Assembly (NCBI GenBank): GCA_023428245.1
Contig: JAEYYX010000077.1
Span: forward strand, 1-58,255
Source of the DNA: Pseudomonadota bacterium
GTDB taxonomy: Bacteria; Myxococcota_A; Polyangia; Polyangiales; Polyangiaceae
Reading direction: 5' to 3'
Length of the DNA: 58,255 nucleotides
In this document: one piece after another, positions 7,175 through 15,951 of the stretch
How the letters are laid out: the number at the start of each line of letters is the position of its first letter
How positions within the stretch are numbered: the first letter of the stretch is position 1
Program-made: the position numbers and the translations under genes
Notes under the pieces: model-generated
The model's input: the letters and a program-made list of their open reading frames with translations, nothing else
Database searches by the model: none
Told to the model about the DNA's origin: nothing

Positions 7175-9404
7175 TAGCTGTGTCGCTCGGCTCGACGGCG
7201 AAGATGTGATAAATGTGAGTGGCTCCGAGCGGGACGGAGACGGAGAAGCGCGTCTTTCCGTCGAGCTCGGGCAGAGCGATCCGAACCTCTTGCCACGCGT
7301 CCTTGGCCTCGAGGGGAACCTCAATCCTCTGAGTTGGTTCGCCGACTTCGATCGCCAGCGTTGCATCGCGAGCGGGAGCAACGCGTACGAGGAGAGAGGC
7401 CGGACGACCAGGTCGGAAGTCTCCGAGCGAGAAGCGCATCTGAACGTCGCCGGTCAGGATCCGCCCTGCGTCGAACATGCCGTTTTGGGGAGCCCTGGGA
7501 TCGGGGAGCACCTTCATATCCACGAAGCCCACAGCTTCGTGACTCAGGGAGAACTCATGGGCCTTTTCGTTCAAGATGTCAGCGACGTCCAGTTCGTCGA
7601 GGAGCCTTTCATTGGGCTTGATCCCGAAGGGTAGGCCGCTCTGCTCGAGAGGAGTCCAGTCCGGCACGTAAAGTTGCATGTTGGTGCCACCGCAGATCAC
7701 GTTTCCGCGCACCGGGAAGCTCGCGAGCGGCCGACCGAACCAAAGCGGAAAATCTCCCCACCAGGTTGGATAGAGTGCCAAGATGTCGGGAAGCTCACTC
7801 CTCGGAAGGCGCTCGAGCAGCTCGACGGAGGCGCCCACACCGAGTCGAGTCGCCCGCGCAAAGGGAAGGCCGCGATAGCCCCCGAGACCGATCAGATCGA
7901 GCGCGGAGATATCCGAGGCGTAAGGGATAGCACCTGCGTCGCTGAGCAGCACACGCCGGGGGCGGGGTTTGATGGTGCGCTCGAGGTACTCGCCGGTGCG
8001 GACGTGTTGTTCGAGGATGTTCCGGCTGGCACGTCCAAAGAACCAGACTTGGTCGCGGAAGCGGGGTGCCCCTTGGACGACGAGGAAGATTGCGGTGAGC
8101 GCACTCAGGAAGGCTCCGAAGGCGCGCCTCGGGGACCTTTTCTCGAGCAGGGCAGTCACTGCTCCCGCCACGCCGAGGGCTGAGGTCATGAGGAGCCAGG
8201 CCACCGTTGGCATCGCGTATCGCTCGTTCTGCCAGCGGACTTGGCCGTTCAAGGCCACGAGCGCCGTCCATACCAGCATGCTGGCCCAGAGCAGGGACGC
8301 GTAACGGCGCGTCGACCCAAAGAAGAGCGCGGAGAGGCCGAGGGGCCAAAACAGGAACCCGGCCCCAGGCAAGCCGCTCAAATGGTGGAGCGAGAGGCGC
8401 TCAAACTGGTAGCGGACGAAGTTCAGCCAGGCGTGGAAGATCTGATCGCCCGTCATGTAAGGGTGATGGAGCTCGAGCTTCGAGATCCCACCCGCAGCGG
8501 TGCCGTCCCCGGTGAGCGCCTTGTTGACGAGGTACTGTGTGACGATGACGAGCGCAGAAGGTACACCGAGGATGAGGAGGCACCAGACGGTGCTTTTGTA
8601 CTTCTTGGCGCGAAAGAAGGGCCAGGCTGCGCTGATGCCGAAGATGGCGACGAGCGGCGCCGCTTCAGGACGGATCGCGACCAAAACGAGGAGACTGAGT
8701 CCCAAGATGAGCGCGCTGCCGCGCGTTGACTGGTCCTTCTCTGCGAGGCTCGTGAAGTCGTCCCACAGGACAAAACAGCCGGACCAAGCGGCAAGGAAGA
8801 GCGCGACTTCCATGCCTGAAAACAGCGTCCAATTCAGGCCGCCCACGCTCAGAAAAAGCGGAGGGAAGACCAAAGCGAGCGCGGGCCTCGTGCGCGAGAA
8901 GAGTCGCCGTGAAAAGAGGAGCGTCGCAAACACCGAGACGCAGGCAATGATCGCCGCGAACAGCATCAGGCGGAGGTCTCGGTAGCCGGCGAGGTAGCCG
9001 AGTGCGAGCACAAATGGATAGAGCAGGCTCGTCCCCCCGCTCGAGTATCCGTTGCCCTCGCTCCATTGGAAAGGGAAGCCGCGCGCGGTGGAGCGAGCGA
9101 AGTCAAAATGGATGAAGACGTCGTCGAGGGGAGCTGACCAGGGCGCGCGGCGGGCGGACGCGATGAGCTCTTCGAAGGTGCTCGGATTGAACCAGAGCGC
9201 GACGTGCTCAGTTTGCGCGTGGAGATAGCCGTAGAAGACTCGCGCGTTCGAGAGCACCAAGGTCGCCGCCAGGATGACATAGAGCTCGAGCGCGCCGAGG
9301 CGAGAGAAAGGCCAGGGGAGGCGGGGCGCGCGGCGCTCCGTCCGCGAGGAGCCGGGGGCAACCGAGGCGCTTTTCTGGCTCGAGAACGAAATCGGGAAGA
9401 CCAT
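7137..9404 (-). CDS. Multi-spanning GT-C glycosyltransferase-like protein
   Basis: A 755-residue protein with a short charged N-terminus, a first membrane helix (about 37-55), a loop with the double-Asp motif APLDDVFIHFDFAR (Asp94/Asp95) followed by SEGNGYSSGGTS, and about nine more hydrophobic segments. An N-terminal loop D-D pair is the usual metal or donor-binding site of GT-C enzymes such as arabinofuranosyl- and mannosyltransferases. The last 250 or so residues are soluble and periplasmic in type. It is divergent from the histidine kinase gene and overlaps the next transferase gene, so both are likely one transcription unit. Substrate is unknown. Confidence 0.65.
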   Translation of the reverse strand: MVFPISFSSQKSASVAPGSSRTERRAPRLPWPFSRLGALELYVILAATLVLSNARVFYGYLHAQTEHVALWFNPSTFEELIASARRAPWSAPLDDVFIHFDFARSTARGFPFQWSEGNGYSSGGTSLLYPFVLALGYLAGYRDLRLMLFAAIIACVSVFATLLFSRRLFSRTRPALALVFPPLFLSVGGLNWTLFSGMEVALFLAAWSGCFVLWDDFTSLAEKDQSTRGSALILGLSLLVLVAIRPEAAPLVAIFGISAAWPFFRAKKYKSTVWCLLILGVPSALVIVTQYLVNKALTGDGTAAGGISKLELHHPYMTGDQIFHAWLNFVRYQFERLSLHHLSGLPGAGFLFWPLGLSALFFGSTRRYASLLWASMLVWTALVALNGQVRWQNERYAMPTVAWLLMTSALGVAGAVTALLEKRSPRRAFGAFLSALTAIFLVVQGAPRFRDQVWFFGRASRNILEQHVRTGEYLERTIKPRPRRVLLSDAGAIPYASDISALDLIGLGGYRGLPFARATRLGVGASVELLERLPRSELPDILALYPTWWGDFPLWFGRPLASFPVRGNVICGGTNMQLYVPDWTPLEQSGLPFGIKPNERLLDELDVADILNEKAHEFSLSHEAVGFVDMKVLPDPRAPQNGMFDAGRILTGDVQMRFSLGDFRPGRPASLLVRVAPARDATLAIEVGEPTQRIEVPLEAKDAWQEVRIALPELDGKTRFSVSVPLGATHIYHIFAVEPSDTASEPPGSPPLRVR

Positions 9405-9472
9405 GGGCTCTGGAGGGTGCGCGCAGGTCTATCACCGGCCGCCGCGCGAGGCGATACTGGGCCCCGTCCAGC

Positions 9473-11035
9473 ATGGCTTGGTCTCGAGAGCGCCGCATCC
9501 TTCTGCCCCTGGTCGGGCTTGTTGTGCTCAGCGTCGCGGTCCTGACCACGGTGATGTTCCGCTCCTCCTTCCACCTCGAGGCGCTGCGCGAGCGGGCGAT
9601 TGTGGAGGCGACCTTGAGTCTGGCCAAGGAGAAGTCGGACCGGCTCGACAAGAGAGTCATCGAACAAGACAACGCGGTGATGAGTTTGACAGAGGGAGAC
9701 CCTCTGGAGAGCTTCGGGAGTCGCTGGCTCGATGTAGCCTCGGTGCAGAGCCCGACGGTGCGCGCTCTGCTCGTTGTCGATCTGAGTGGTCCAGCTCACG
9801 AAGTGCTCGCGCTCGCCTCGCGCTCCCCTGGCCCCGGAGACGATGAGATCCGGCGCCTGCTCATGAACGAGCTCTGGGACGAGCTCGATCTGACACCCAG
9901 CGACCAACTCAAGCACCTCCACACGAGCCGCTTCGAGAAGAGCTATTTGATCAGCTACTGGCAGCGCATGCGCGCGGGACGGCGCGCATTGCTCATCGCG
10001 TGGCACGACGTTCCGAGCATCGTTCACGACCTCTTCCCGCGCCTCTATGAGGAGGCGCGCGAGGAGTCGAGCCGCGTGAACGTCGTCGACTCGAAGGGCC
10101 GTATCGTCTTCGGGCAGCCGATCAGCAAAGGCGCTCTTACGCTGGGAAGGCGCTTCGAGACCACTCTCTACAAGTGGCAAGTCAACGTAAGCATGGCGCG
10201 AGCGGAAGACCTTGCCCGGGCTGTCGAGAGACGCCGGATTTGGGAGATGGGTCTCGTATTGCTCTCGAGCCTGGTGGTGGTCCTCGGGCTCGGCGTGATC
10301 GTTGTGGCCGTCTCTCGCGAGCGGAAGCTCTCCCTGGCCCAGAGCGACTTCGTTGCCAACGTCTCCCACGAGCTGAAGACCCCGCTCGCGCTCGTGCGCA
10401 TGTTCAGTGAGCTCCTCTTGCTCGGGCGCGCGGCTCCGGAAAAACAGAGACAGTACCTCGAGATCATCGTGTCAGAGAGCGAGCGCTTGAGCGCGCTGAT
10501 CGACAATGTGCTCGACTTTGCGCGCGTCGAGCGGGGCACTGCGGCGTTCGAGTTCCGCGAGGCGAACCTCGTCGAAACGGTAGGGCGCGCGGTGGAGGTC
10601 CAGCGAGGGCGCGCCGAACGTCAAGGTGTCACGATTACGACCGAGGTTGAGGAGGCCTTAGGCGGGTCTCCTCTTGCGGCGATCGACGAACGAGCGATCG
10701 AAATTGCTGTTATCAATCTGATCGACAACGCGCTCAAGTACGCGCCAGGCACCGAAGAGATCGTCGTCTCCGTCCGCGCCCAGAAGAATCGCTTCGTGAT
10801 CTCGGTGATCGACCAAGGCCCCGGTATTCCCAAGGCCGAACGTCGGCGTATCTTCGAGCGGTTCGTGCGCGGCAAGGCACCGAGCGCGCAGGTGCGCGGG
10901 AGTGGTATCGGACTCTCTCTGGTCCAGCAGATCGCAGAAGCCCACGGCGGTTCGGCCTGGGTTGAAGACGGGCGAGGACCCGCCGAAATGAAGGGCGCCT
11001 CCTTTTCCCTCAGCGTCGAGCGGCGCGGAGCCTGA
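9473..11035 (+). CDS. Orphan membrane sensor histidine kinase
   Basis: A 520-residue protein with transmembrane helices at about 9-29 and 259-280 enclosing a periplasmic sensor domain of about 230 residues without recognised motifs. The HisKA box ANVSHELKTPLALVRM (His299) is followed by an HATPase_c domain with the N-box (NLIDNALKYAP), G1 (DQGPGIP) and G2 (GSGIGLSL), so catalytic function should be intact. No response regulator lies next to it, so the partner is encoded elsewhere. The signal sensed is unknown. It is transcribed away from the glycosyltransferase pair across a 68-nt gap. Confidence 0.85.
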   Translation: MAWSRERRILLPLVGLVVLSVAVLTTVMFRSSFHLEALRERAIVEATLSLAKEKSDRLDKRVIEQDNAVMSLTEGDPLESFGSRWLDVASVQSPTVRALLVVDLSGPAHEVLALASRSPGPGDDEIRRLLMNELWDELDLTPSDQLKHLHTSRFEKSYLISYWQRMRAGRRALLIAWHDVPSIVHDLFPRLYEEAREESSRVNVVDSKGRIVFGQPISKGALTLGRRFETTLYKWQVNVSMARAEDLARAVERRRIWEMGLVLLSSLVVVLGLGVIVVAVSRERKLSLAQSDFVANVSHELKTPLALVRMFSELLLLGRAAPEKQRQYLEIIVSESERLSALIDNVLDFARVERGTAAFEFREANLVETVGRAVEVQRGRAERQGVTITTEVEEALGGSPLAAIDERAIEIAVINLIDNALKYAPGTEEIVVSVRAQKNRFVISVIDQGPGIPKAERRRIFERFVRGKAPSAQVRGSGIGLSLVQQIAEAHGGSAWVEDGRGPAEMKGASFSLSVERRGA

Positions 11036-11110
11036 GCTCACCTAGGGCCCCTGAGAGTCCCACCCGGCGCAGTTTGAATTTCCCAGGCGCGCGTCATATT
11101 TTCGGGAGCC

Positions 11111-11287
11111 ATGCCCGACTGTAAGGTCTGCGGAGAAGAAGCCGATGAACTCGTGACAGTGACCATCGGGGGAAAGAAGAAGAAGGTGTGCGAGGCGTGC
11201 GCCGAGGACGCTGAGCACGACGAGGAGATGGCGAAGGCTTCGGAAGCCGCCGTTCAGCAGATGATGGGCTTCAAAGGGCGCCGCTAA
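11111..11287 (+). CDS. Tiny zinc-ribbon protein, 58 aa
   Basis: ATG at 11111, TAA at 11285-11287. The protein begins MPDCKVCGEEADELV and continues with KKVCEACAEDAEHDEEM; the two C-x-x-C pairs (CKVC and CEAC) separated by a short beta-hairpin are a classic zinc ribbon. The rest is a charged helix ending in GFKGRR. CGGGAGCC just before the ATG is a weak ribosome-binding site. It may be a regulator or chaperone-like adapter; the role is unknown. Confidence 0.7.
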   Translation: MPDCKVCGEEADELVTVTIGGKKKKVCEACAEDAEHDEEMAKASEAAVQQMMGFKGRR

Positions 11288-11351
11288 GCTCTCGGCGTTC
11301 ACCTCCGCCGAGTTGGCTCGCGCGCGCTTTGCGGCTCGGGTAGGCCCGAGC

Positions 11352-13511
11352 TTATTCGTCGACTTCGCCGTCCCCTGTGAGGGGCTGAGCTCGCTGGAGT
11401 TCGGCGTCGGTGAGGAAGATGGACCTGCGCGCTGGAGTGGATCCTGCGGACGGAGCCGTCGCCTTCGACGCTTCTGCGATGGGGGCCTTTGCTGCAGCGG
11501 CGACGGGGACCTGCTGCTTCGGACTGGAGGCGACGGCTGGAGGCGACTTCGGTGCTGGCTCGGCGCGAGCAGGCTCGGGCTCATCAGCGTAGGCTCCACC
11601 TTCCATTCCGTCGTCGTTCCCAGCGGCGGCGAAGAGAGGCTGAGGCCCCTCGGTCTCTTCCTGGAGCGCCTCAGGCCAAGGGATCGCCTCCAAGATCGGA
11701 TCGTACTTGGCTCGAACTGTGACGAAGGCGTCTCGGTGGCTGACCGGCAAGACGCGCTTGCCGTCCAGGTTCAGCGACTCGGGATCGATGTACTCGCCGT
11801 TCTTCTTGATGTGGAAGTGGAGGTGGGGTCCGGTCGAGCGACCCGTGGAGCCGACATAACCGATCACCTGAAGACGCTCGACGGTGTCACCGACTTTCAG
11901 GCCCTCGGCGAAGCGGCTCAAGTGCGAGTAACCGGACTCGTATCCGCCGTCGTGAGCGATGCGCACGAAGTTCCCATTGGGTCCGCCCCAACCAGAGAAA
12001 GTAACCTTTCCCGACTTTGTTGCGAGGATCGGCGTGCCGATCGGAGCGCCGAAATCGGTCCCGGTGTGCGGCATGACCTTCTTGAGTACGGGGTTCACGC
12101 GCTTGGGATTGAACTTCGAGGTGATGGGGGCTCCGGGCACGGGCTTGCGGAAGCCTCCTTCCCAGGGCGCGCGGCCGGAAGCATCGAAATAGCCTCCTTC
12201 GACAGGATGAGAATAATAGTAGAAGCGCTCGTTCTGTCCGCCAGCTCTCGCGATTTCGACAGCTTCGATGCCGGCGTAGCGTGAAAACTCGCCGAGCACT
12301 GTGACCTCTTGAACGACGACTCGGAGGCGATCGCCCCGTCTGAGCTCGGAGAGGGCGAGGTGACCACTCAGAGCTTTCTCGAGAACGGGGCCGAGCCCAC
12401 GATCGAAGCCGCTCTTCTTCGCCGACTCTTCGAAGGGGCCGGTGACGACCAGCGCACGTCGCACCTGGTTGCGTACGACCTTCAGGTCGAGCTTTTGGCC
12501 GACCAGGCGTCCCGAAGGATCGGTCTTGGCTTGATAGATCTCCTCGGGGCTCACGATGTACTCGAACGCCATCAGGCGTTTCTCGCGACCTTGGAGCAGG
12601 GCCTTGAACGTGTCACTGGGGCCACAACGGTCGAGGTTCTTCAGGTCTTTCAGGGCGGCGAAGGCGCGATACGCCTCGCCGCGCGGGAGGCCCGCTTGCT
12701 CGATGGCTTTGAGGAACGGTTCTCGTCCAAACTTCCCGCTCACAATCCGCTGCCCCGCCTCGACCATATCGGTGACCCGCGGCGGGCCTTGAATTTTCTC
12801 GCGAACGGGCGTGGGGGCTTCCGGCTCTGTGGCCTTAGCTTGAGGAGCGGTGACCTCCTCGCCGTCGGGAGGGACCTCGTGTCTCGTGTACAGGCGATCG
12901 ACGAAGAGCGCCGCCGAGAAGGCGATCGAGATTCCGAGCAGCGTCAAGAGCAGAGCCTGAGCGTTCGGGGAGAGGGGGATACTCTGGGAAATTACGCGCG
13001 GCCGGAGGCCATCTCGCGTGAAGCGCTCGAGCTCCTGGGTGACCTCCGGTGGGGGTTCGGTCCGGGCGCCATTCCCTTCGAATCGCGCCTCGAAATCTGG
13101 CTCGGGAGCGACTTCAGGGGGGCGGGCGGACTGCCGGAGAGTCTCCGCGCTCGGAGCGGACTCTCGGGGCTCGGACTCGGCCCTTTTGGGCTTCGTGACA
13201 AGGCGAGCGGACGAATCGTCATCCAAGTGATGAGACAGGAGGGAGGGCTCAGGCGCCGGGGCGCTGGTCGCTCGTGGCGACTCAATCGTGCTCTCCTCCG
13301 GCTCCGCGCTCCCGCGGCGGGCGCGCTCGAGCAGGCGGGCGCGCACGGGATGTAGGTCGGCTTCGCGAGGCGGAGCGGCTGGCCCGCGCAGCTCGAAAGG
13401 CTCGGGTTCAGCGCTCACCGGCGGCGGCGCCGGCGTTCCGCTCACCCTGCGGATGGGCGGTGACCACGGGCGCTGCCTGTCGCTGTTTTTTTCCGGAGGC
13501 TCGCTCGGCAC
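11352..13511 (-). CDS. M23-family (LytM) membrane-anchored peptidoglycan endopeptidase
   Basis: 719 residues from a GTG start with GAGGA five nt upstream. The first 180 residues are Pro/Glu/Arg-rich and cytoplasmic, then a single membrane helix (about 184-207), a linker, and a periplasmic region with an OapA-like/LysM-like part (about 245-425). The LytM domain follows, with HTGTDFG (His482, Asp486) and HLHFH (563-567), the zinc ligands and catalytic His of active M23 endopeptidases. These residues are complete, so it should cleave peptide cross-links. A further 120 residues of Ala/Pro-rich tail follow. It starts 36 nt after rseP and is probably cotranscribed. Confidence 0.9.
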   Translation of the reverse strand: MPSEPPEKNSDRQRPWSPPIRRVSGTPAPPPVSAEPEPFELRGPAAPPREADLHPVRARLLERARRGSAEPEESTIESPRATSAPAPEPSLLSHHLDDDSSARLVTKPKRAESEPRESAPSAETLRQSARPPEVAPEPDFEARFEGNGARTEPPPEVTQELERFTRDGLRPRVISQSIPLSPNAQALLLTLLGISIAFSAALFVDRLYTRHEVPPDGEEVTAPQAKATEPEAPTPVREKIQGPPRVTDMVEAGQRIVSGKFGREPFLKAIEQAGLPRGEAYRAFAALKDLKNLDRCGPSDTFKALLQGREKRLMAFEYIVSPEEIYQAKTDPSGRLVGQKLDLKVVRNQVRRALVVTGPFEESAKKSGFDRGLGPVLEKALSGHLALSELRRGDRLRVVVQEVTVLGEFSRYAGIEAVEIARAGGQNERFYYYSHPVEGGYFDASGRAPWEGGFRKPVPGAPITSKFNPKRVNPVLKKVMPHTGTDFGAPIGTPILATKSGKVTFSGWGGPNGNFVRIAHDGGYESGYSHLSRFAEGLKVGDTVERLQVIGYVGSTGRSTGPHLHFHIKKNGEYIDPESLNLDGKRVLPVSHRDAFVTVRAKYDPILEAIPWPEALQEETEGPQPLFAAAGNDDGMEGGAYADEPEPARAEPAPKSPPAVASSPKQQVPVAAAAKAPIAEASKATAPSAGSTPARRSIFLTDAELQRAQPLTGDGEVDE

Positions 13512-13547
13512 GGGGGTCCTCGGCCTTAGCAGCCGAGCCCCCCTGGT

Positions 13548-14654
13548 TCAAGGCGCTGGGCTCGGGGCTTCCTTCGTGGAGGGAGCCCCCGGAGAGCCCG
13601 TTTGTCCTTTTTCAGCCTCGCTCGCCTGTTCACTCGGGGTCTTGTTACTGCCCCACTCACGGAAGCTCACAAACGCGAGCGCGAACAGGAGCATGAGCAT
13701 TCCCACCGCGTGGATCTGCCCTTCGAGTTTCTGATTTGGCTGACGCCTCGTGACAGCCTCGTAGGCGAGGAAAATGAGACGTCCACCGTCGAGGGCCGGG
13801 AGCGGCAACATGTTGAAGAAGCCGACCGATGTTGAGAGGAACGCGATGATTTGCAGGTAGAACGGTAGGCCGAGCTCTGCGGCCTTTTCCGTCTCTCGCA
13901 TCATCCCAATCGGGCCAGTCAGCTGTCCCTTCTCCTTCCCCGAGATCCATCGATAGAGACTCTTCACCGTGTAGCCGACGATGAGCGCTGGCTGGACGAG
14001 GGCGGCTTCGGCCGCTTCGAGCACCGGCATCGCCACCGGCTCGGGGCGAACCCCGATCAGTCCGCCGCCATCCTTCCCGAGCGGCCGCGGAACGACCGCC
14101 AGATCGACCTCTTTTCCACTGCGCTCAACGCGAACGCGGAGCTCTTTGCCGGGGCTCGACAGCACGGTCTTTTGGAGCTCTTCCCATTTTTCGACGTGCT
14201 GTCCATCGATGGCGACGACGCGGTCACCGTCTTCGAATCCTGCGGCCATGGCGGCGCCATCCGGCGTCACTTCGAGGCGAGTCGTCTCGACCACCTTGCC
14301 CCCGAGCATGAGCGCTGCGAAGAGCACGATCGAAGCGAACACATAGTTCGCCAGGGGTCCCGCGATGATGGCGCTGATGCGCCCGACGAGGCTCGCGTTC
14401 GCGTAGCTGCCCTTGTCCTCGGGATCAGCCTCTTCAAACGGGTTCATCCCGGCGATCTGGACGTAGGCCAAGAACGGGATCAGAGCGACTTGGTAGGTCG
14501 TCGGACTGCCCTTTGGCTTGTGCCGCCAGATGGCCGGGCCGAAGCCGATGCTGAAACGCTCAACCCGCATGTTGAAGGCGCGGGCAGCGAAATAGTGTCC
14601 TGACTCGTGGACGATCATCAGGAGAGCCAGCGCGAAAAGCCCGTAAAACGGCAT
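13548..14654 (-). CDS. rseP: RseP-type site-2 protease (M50)
   Basis: A 368-residue intramembrane metalloprotease. The zinc motif HESGH lies at residues 16-20 in the first membrane helix. One PDZ domain (about 120-205, starting at VTPDGAAMAAGFEDGDRVVAIDG) replaces the two found in E. coli RseP. The second active-site motif NMLPLPALDGGR is intact. The family releases anti-sigma factors by cutting within the membrane. The C-terminus after the last helix is a short Ser/Pro-rich tail. The pairing with an M23 peptidase suggests an envelope-stress or cell-wall unit. Confidence 0.9.
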   Translation of the reverse strand: MPFYGLFALALLMIVHESGHYFAARAFNMRVERFSIGFGPAIWRHKPKGSPTTYQVALIPFLAYVQIAGMNPFEEADPEDKGSYANASLVGRISAIIAGPLANYVFASIVLFAALMLGGKVVETTRLEVTPDGAAMAAGFEDGDRVVAIDGQHVEKWEELQKTVLSSPGKELRVRVERSGKEVDLAVVPRPLGKDGGGLIGVRPEPVAMPVLEAAEAALVQPALIVGYTVKSLYRWISGKEKGQLTGPIGMMRETEKAAELGLPFYLQIIAFLSTSVGFFNMLPLPALDGGRLIFLAYEAVTRRQPNQKLEGQIHAVGMLMLLFALAFVSFREWGSNKTPSEQASEAEKGQTGSPGAPSTKEAPSPAP

Positions 14655-14752
14655 CGGCCGGAACTATAGCGCGGCAGCGGCAGGCTGGCCAAAGCTGGCT
14701 GCTCTGGTAGGTTCCCGCCCCCGCCCCTCGAGGCGCCGCGAACGGTGAACAG

Positions 14753-15946
14753 ATGAATCAGCCCCAGAACACAAAGGCCAACGGTCCCCAGAATCTCAAG
14801 CTCAAGGGGGGAGCCGCGATCGTCGCTCCCGTCTCTGCTTTTCAGGGGGGCATTCCGCAGAACGCGCTCGTCGTCGTGCCGGTTGCGAACCCGAATGGCG
14901 AGGAGCTCGAGACGAAGCTGAAGGAGGGACCGCTCGCCGTCACACAAGAGCAGATGTGGTCGCTTCTTGGGTTCAACGGACCCGCTGTCCAGGTCACGGA
15001 CGCGGAGGGGCGACCCATGACCATCGGGCTGAACGATCTGCTCGACGGGCTCAGAGAGCACTACCAAGAGAACAAGAACGACCCGAACCGCGCTCGTATC
15101 TTTGCCGGGGAGCTCATGAAGTACGGACGCTTCGAAGAGGCCGAGAAGGTGCTCGCTCGCCTCGTCGCTCAGGGGGGGACCGGAGAAGACTGGGTGGGCC
15201 TGGGCGTCGCTCAGCTTCAGCAGAAGAAGCTCGATGACGCAGAAGGAACACTGAAGGGGGCGCGCAATTTGCTCGCGGAGAGCCCCGCGCCATCGCTGCA
15301 TCTCGCTGCCGTTTATAAAGCGAAAGGCGACCGCGAAGCGGAGCGCGCTGCGATCGAACACGCGATCTCCGTCGATCCGAAGAGTGTCGACGCTTGGGCT
15401 GTGCTTTTCTCACATGTCCGCGAAAATGAGGACGAGGCCAAGGCGATCCAGGCTGTGACCGAGCTCGCAGACGCCGCTCCGAACAAGAAGAGCGCGGCTC
15501 CCTTTGTCGCGATCCAGGGCATCCTGGCCGGACAGAAGCAGGACACCGACGCCGCTCTCGAGTGGGCGAAGAAGGCCGTCGACCGTGACTCGAGCGATCC
15601 GCTCGCGCTCATTTCGTACACTGCGCTGCTCGGCCAAGCCGGTCGCATCGACGAGATCGTCCAGCTGCTCGCGCCCCATGAAGCTGCGATGCAGTCGGAC
15701 GTGCGCCTCGCGAACAACTACTTCGAGGCCCTCTTCCAGAAGAAGGACCTGCAGCGGCTGACGCAGTTCTTGAACAAGCTTGGCGCTTCGCAGTCTCGTG
15801 AGGTCAAGCAGTTTGCCATCGAGCGCTCGCGCTTCCTCGCTCAGTTCCTGCAGGCGCAGCAGGCGCAGCTCGCTCAAGCTGCCCAAGCTGCGGCGAAGCC
15901 TTCTGGGCTCGTCGGCCCCTCGGGTCGTCCCCTCGGCTCGACCTGA
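14753..15946 (+). CDS. Tetratricopeptide-repeat protein, 397 aa
   Basis: The N-terminal 100 or so residues are a non-repetitive domain (MNQPQNTKANGPQ and following) without signal peptide. From about residue 110 the sequence has helix pairs of TPR type, for example FEEAEKVLARLVAQGG and DAEGTLKGARNLLAESP, continuing to about 370. The C-terminus is Gln/Ala-rich. TPRs mediate protein-protein contacts. It is divergent from rseP, and its stop lies 5 nt before the start of the CNNM/CorC-like gene, so the two are coupled. The partner is unknown. Confidence 0.7.
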   Translation: MNQPQNTKANGPQNLKLKGGAAIVAPVSAFQGGIPQNALVVVPVANPNGEELETKLKEGPLAVTQEQMWSLLGFNGPAVQVTDAEGRPMTIGLNDLLDGLREHYQENKNDPNRARIFAGELMKYGRFEEAEKVLARLVAQGGTGEDWVGLGVAQLQQKKLDDAEGTLKGARNLLAESPAPSLHLAAVYKAKGDREAERAAIEHAISVDPKSVDAWAVLFSHVRENEDEAKAIQAVTELADAAPNKKSAAPFVAIQGILAGQKQDTDAALEWAKKAVDRDSSDPLALISYTALLGQAGRIDEIVQLLAPHEAAMQSDVRLANNYFEALFQKKDLQRLTQFLNKLGASQSREVKQFAIERSRFLAQFLQAQQAQLAQAAQAAAKPSGLVGPSGRPLGST

Positions 15947-15951
15947 GAGTC

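Noticed and set aside
8966..10369. 467-codon open frame on the minus strand
   Set aside because: Overlaps the histidine kinase and a glycosyltransferase gene in shadow frames; no domain.
12309..13355. 348-codon open frame on the plus strand
   Set aside because: Antisense to the M23 peptidase gene.
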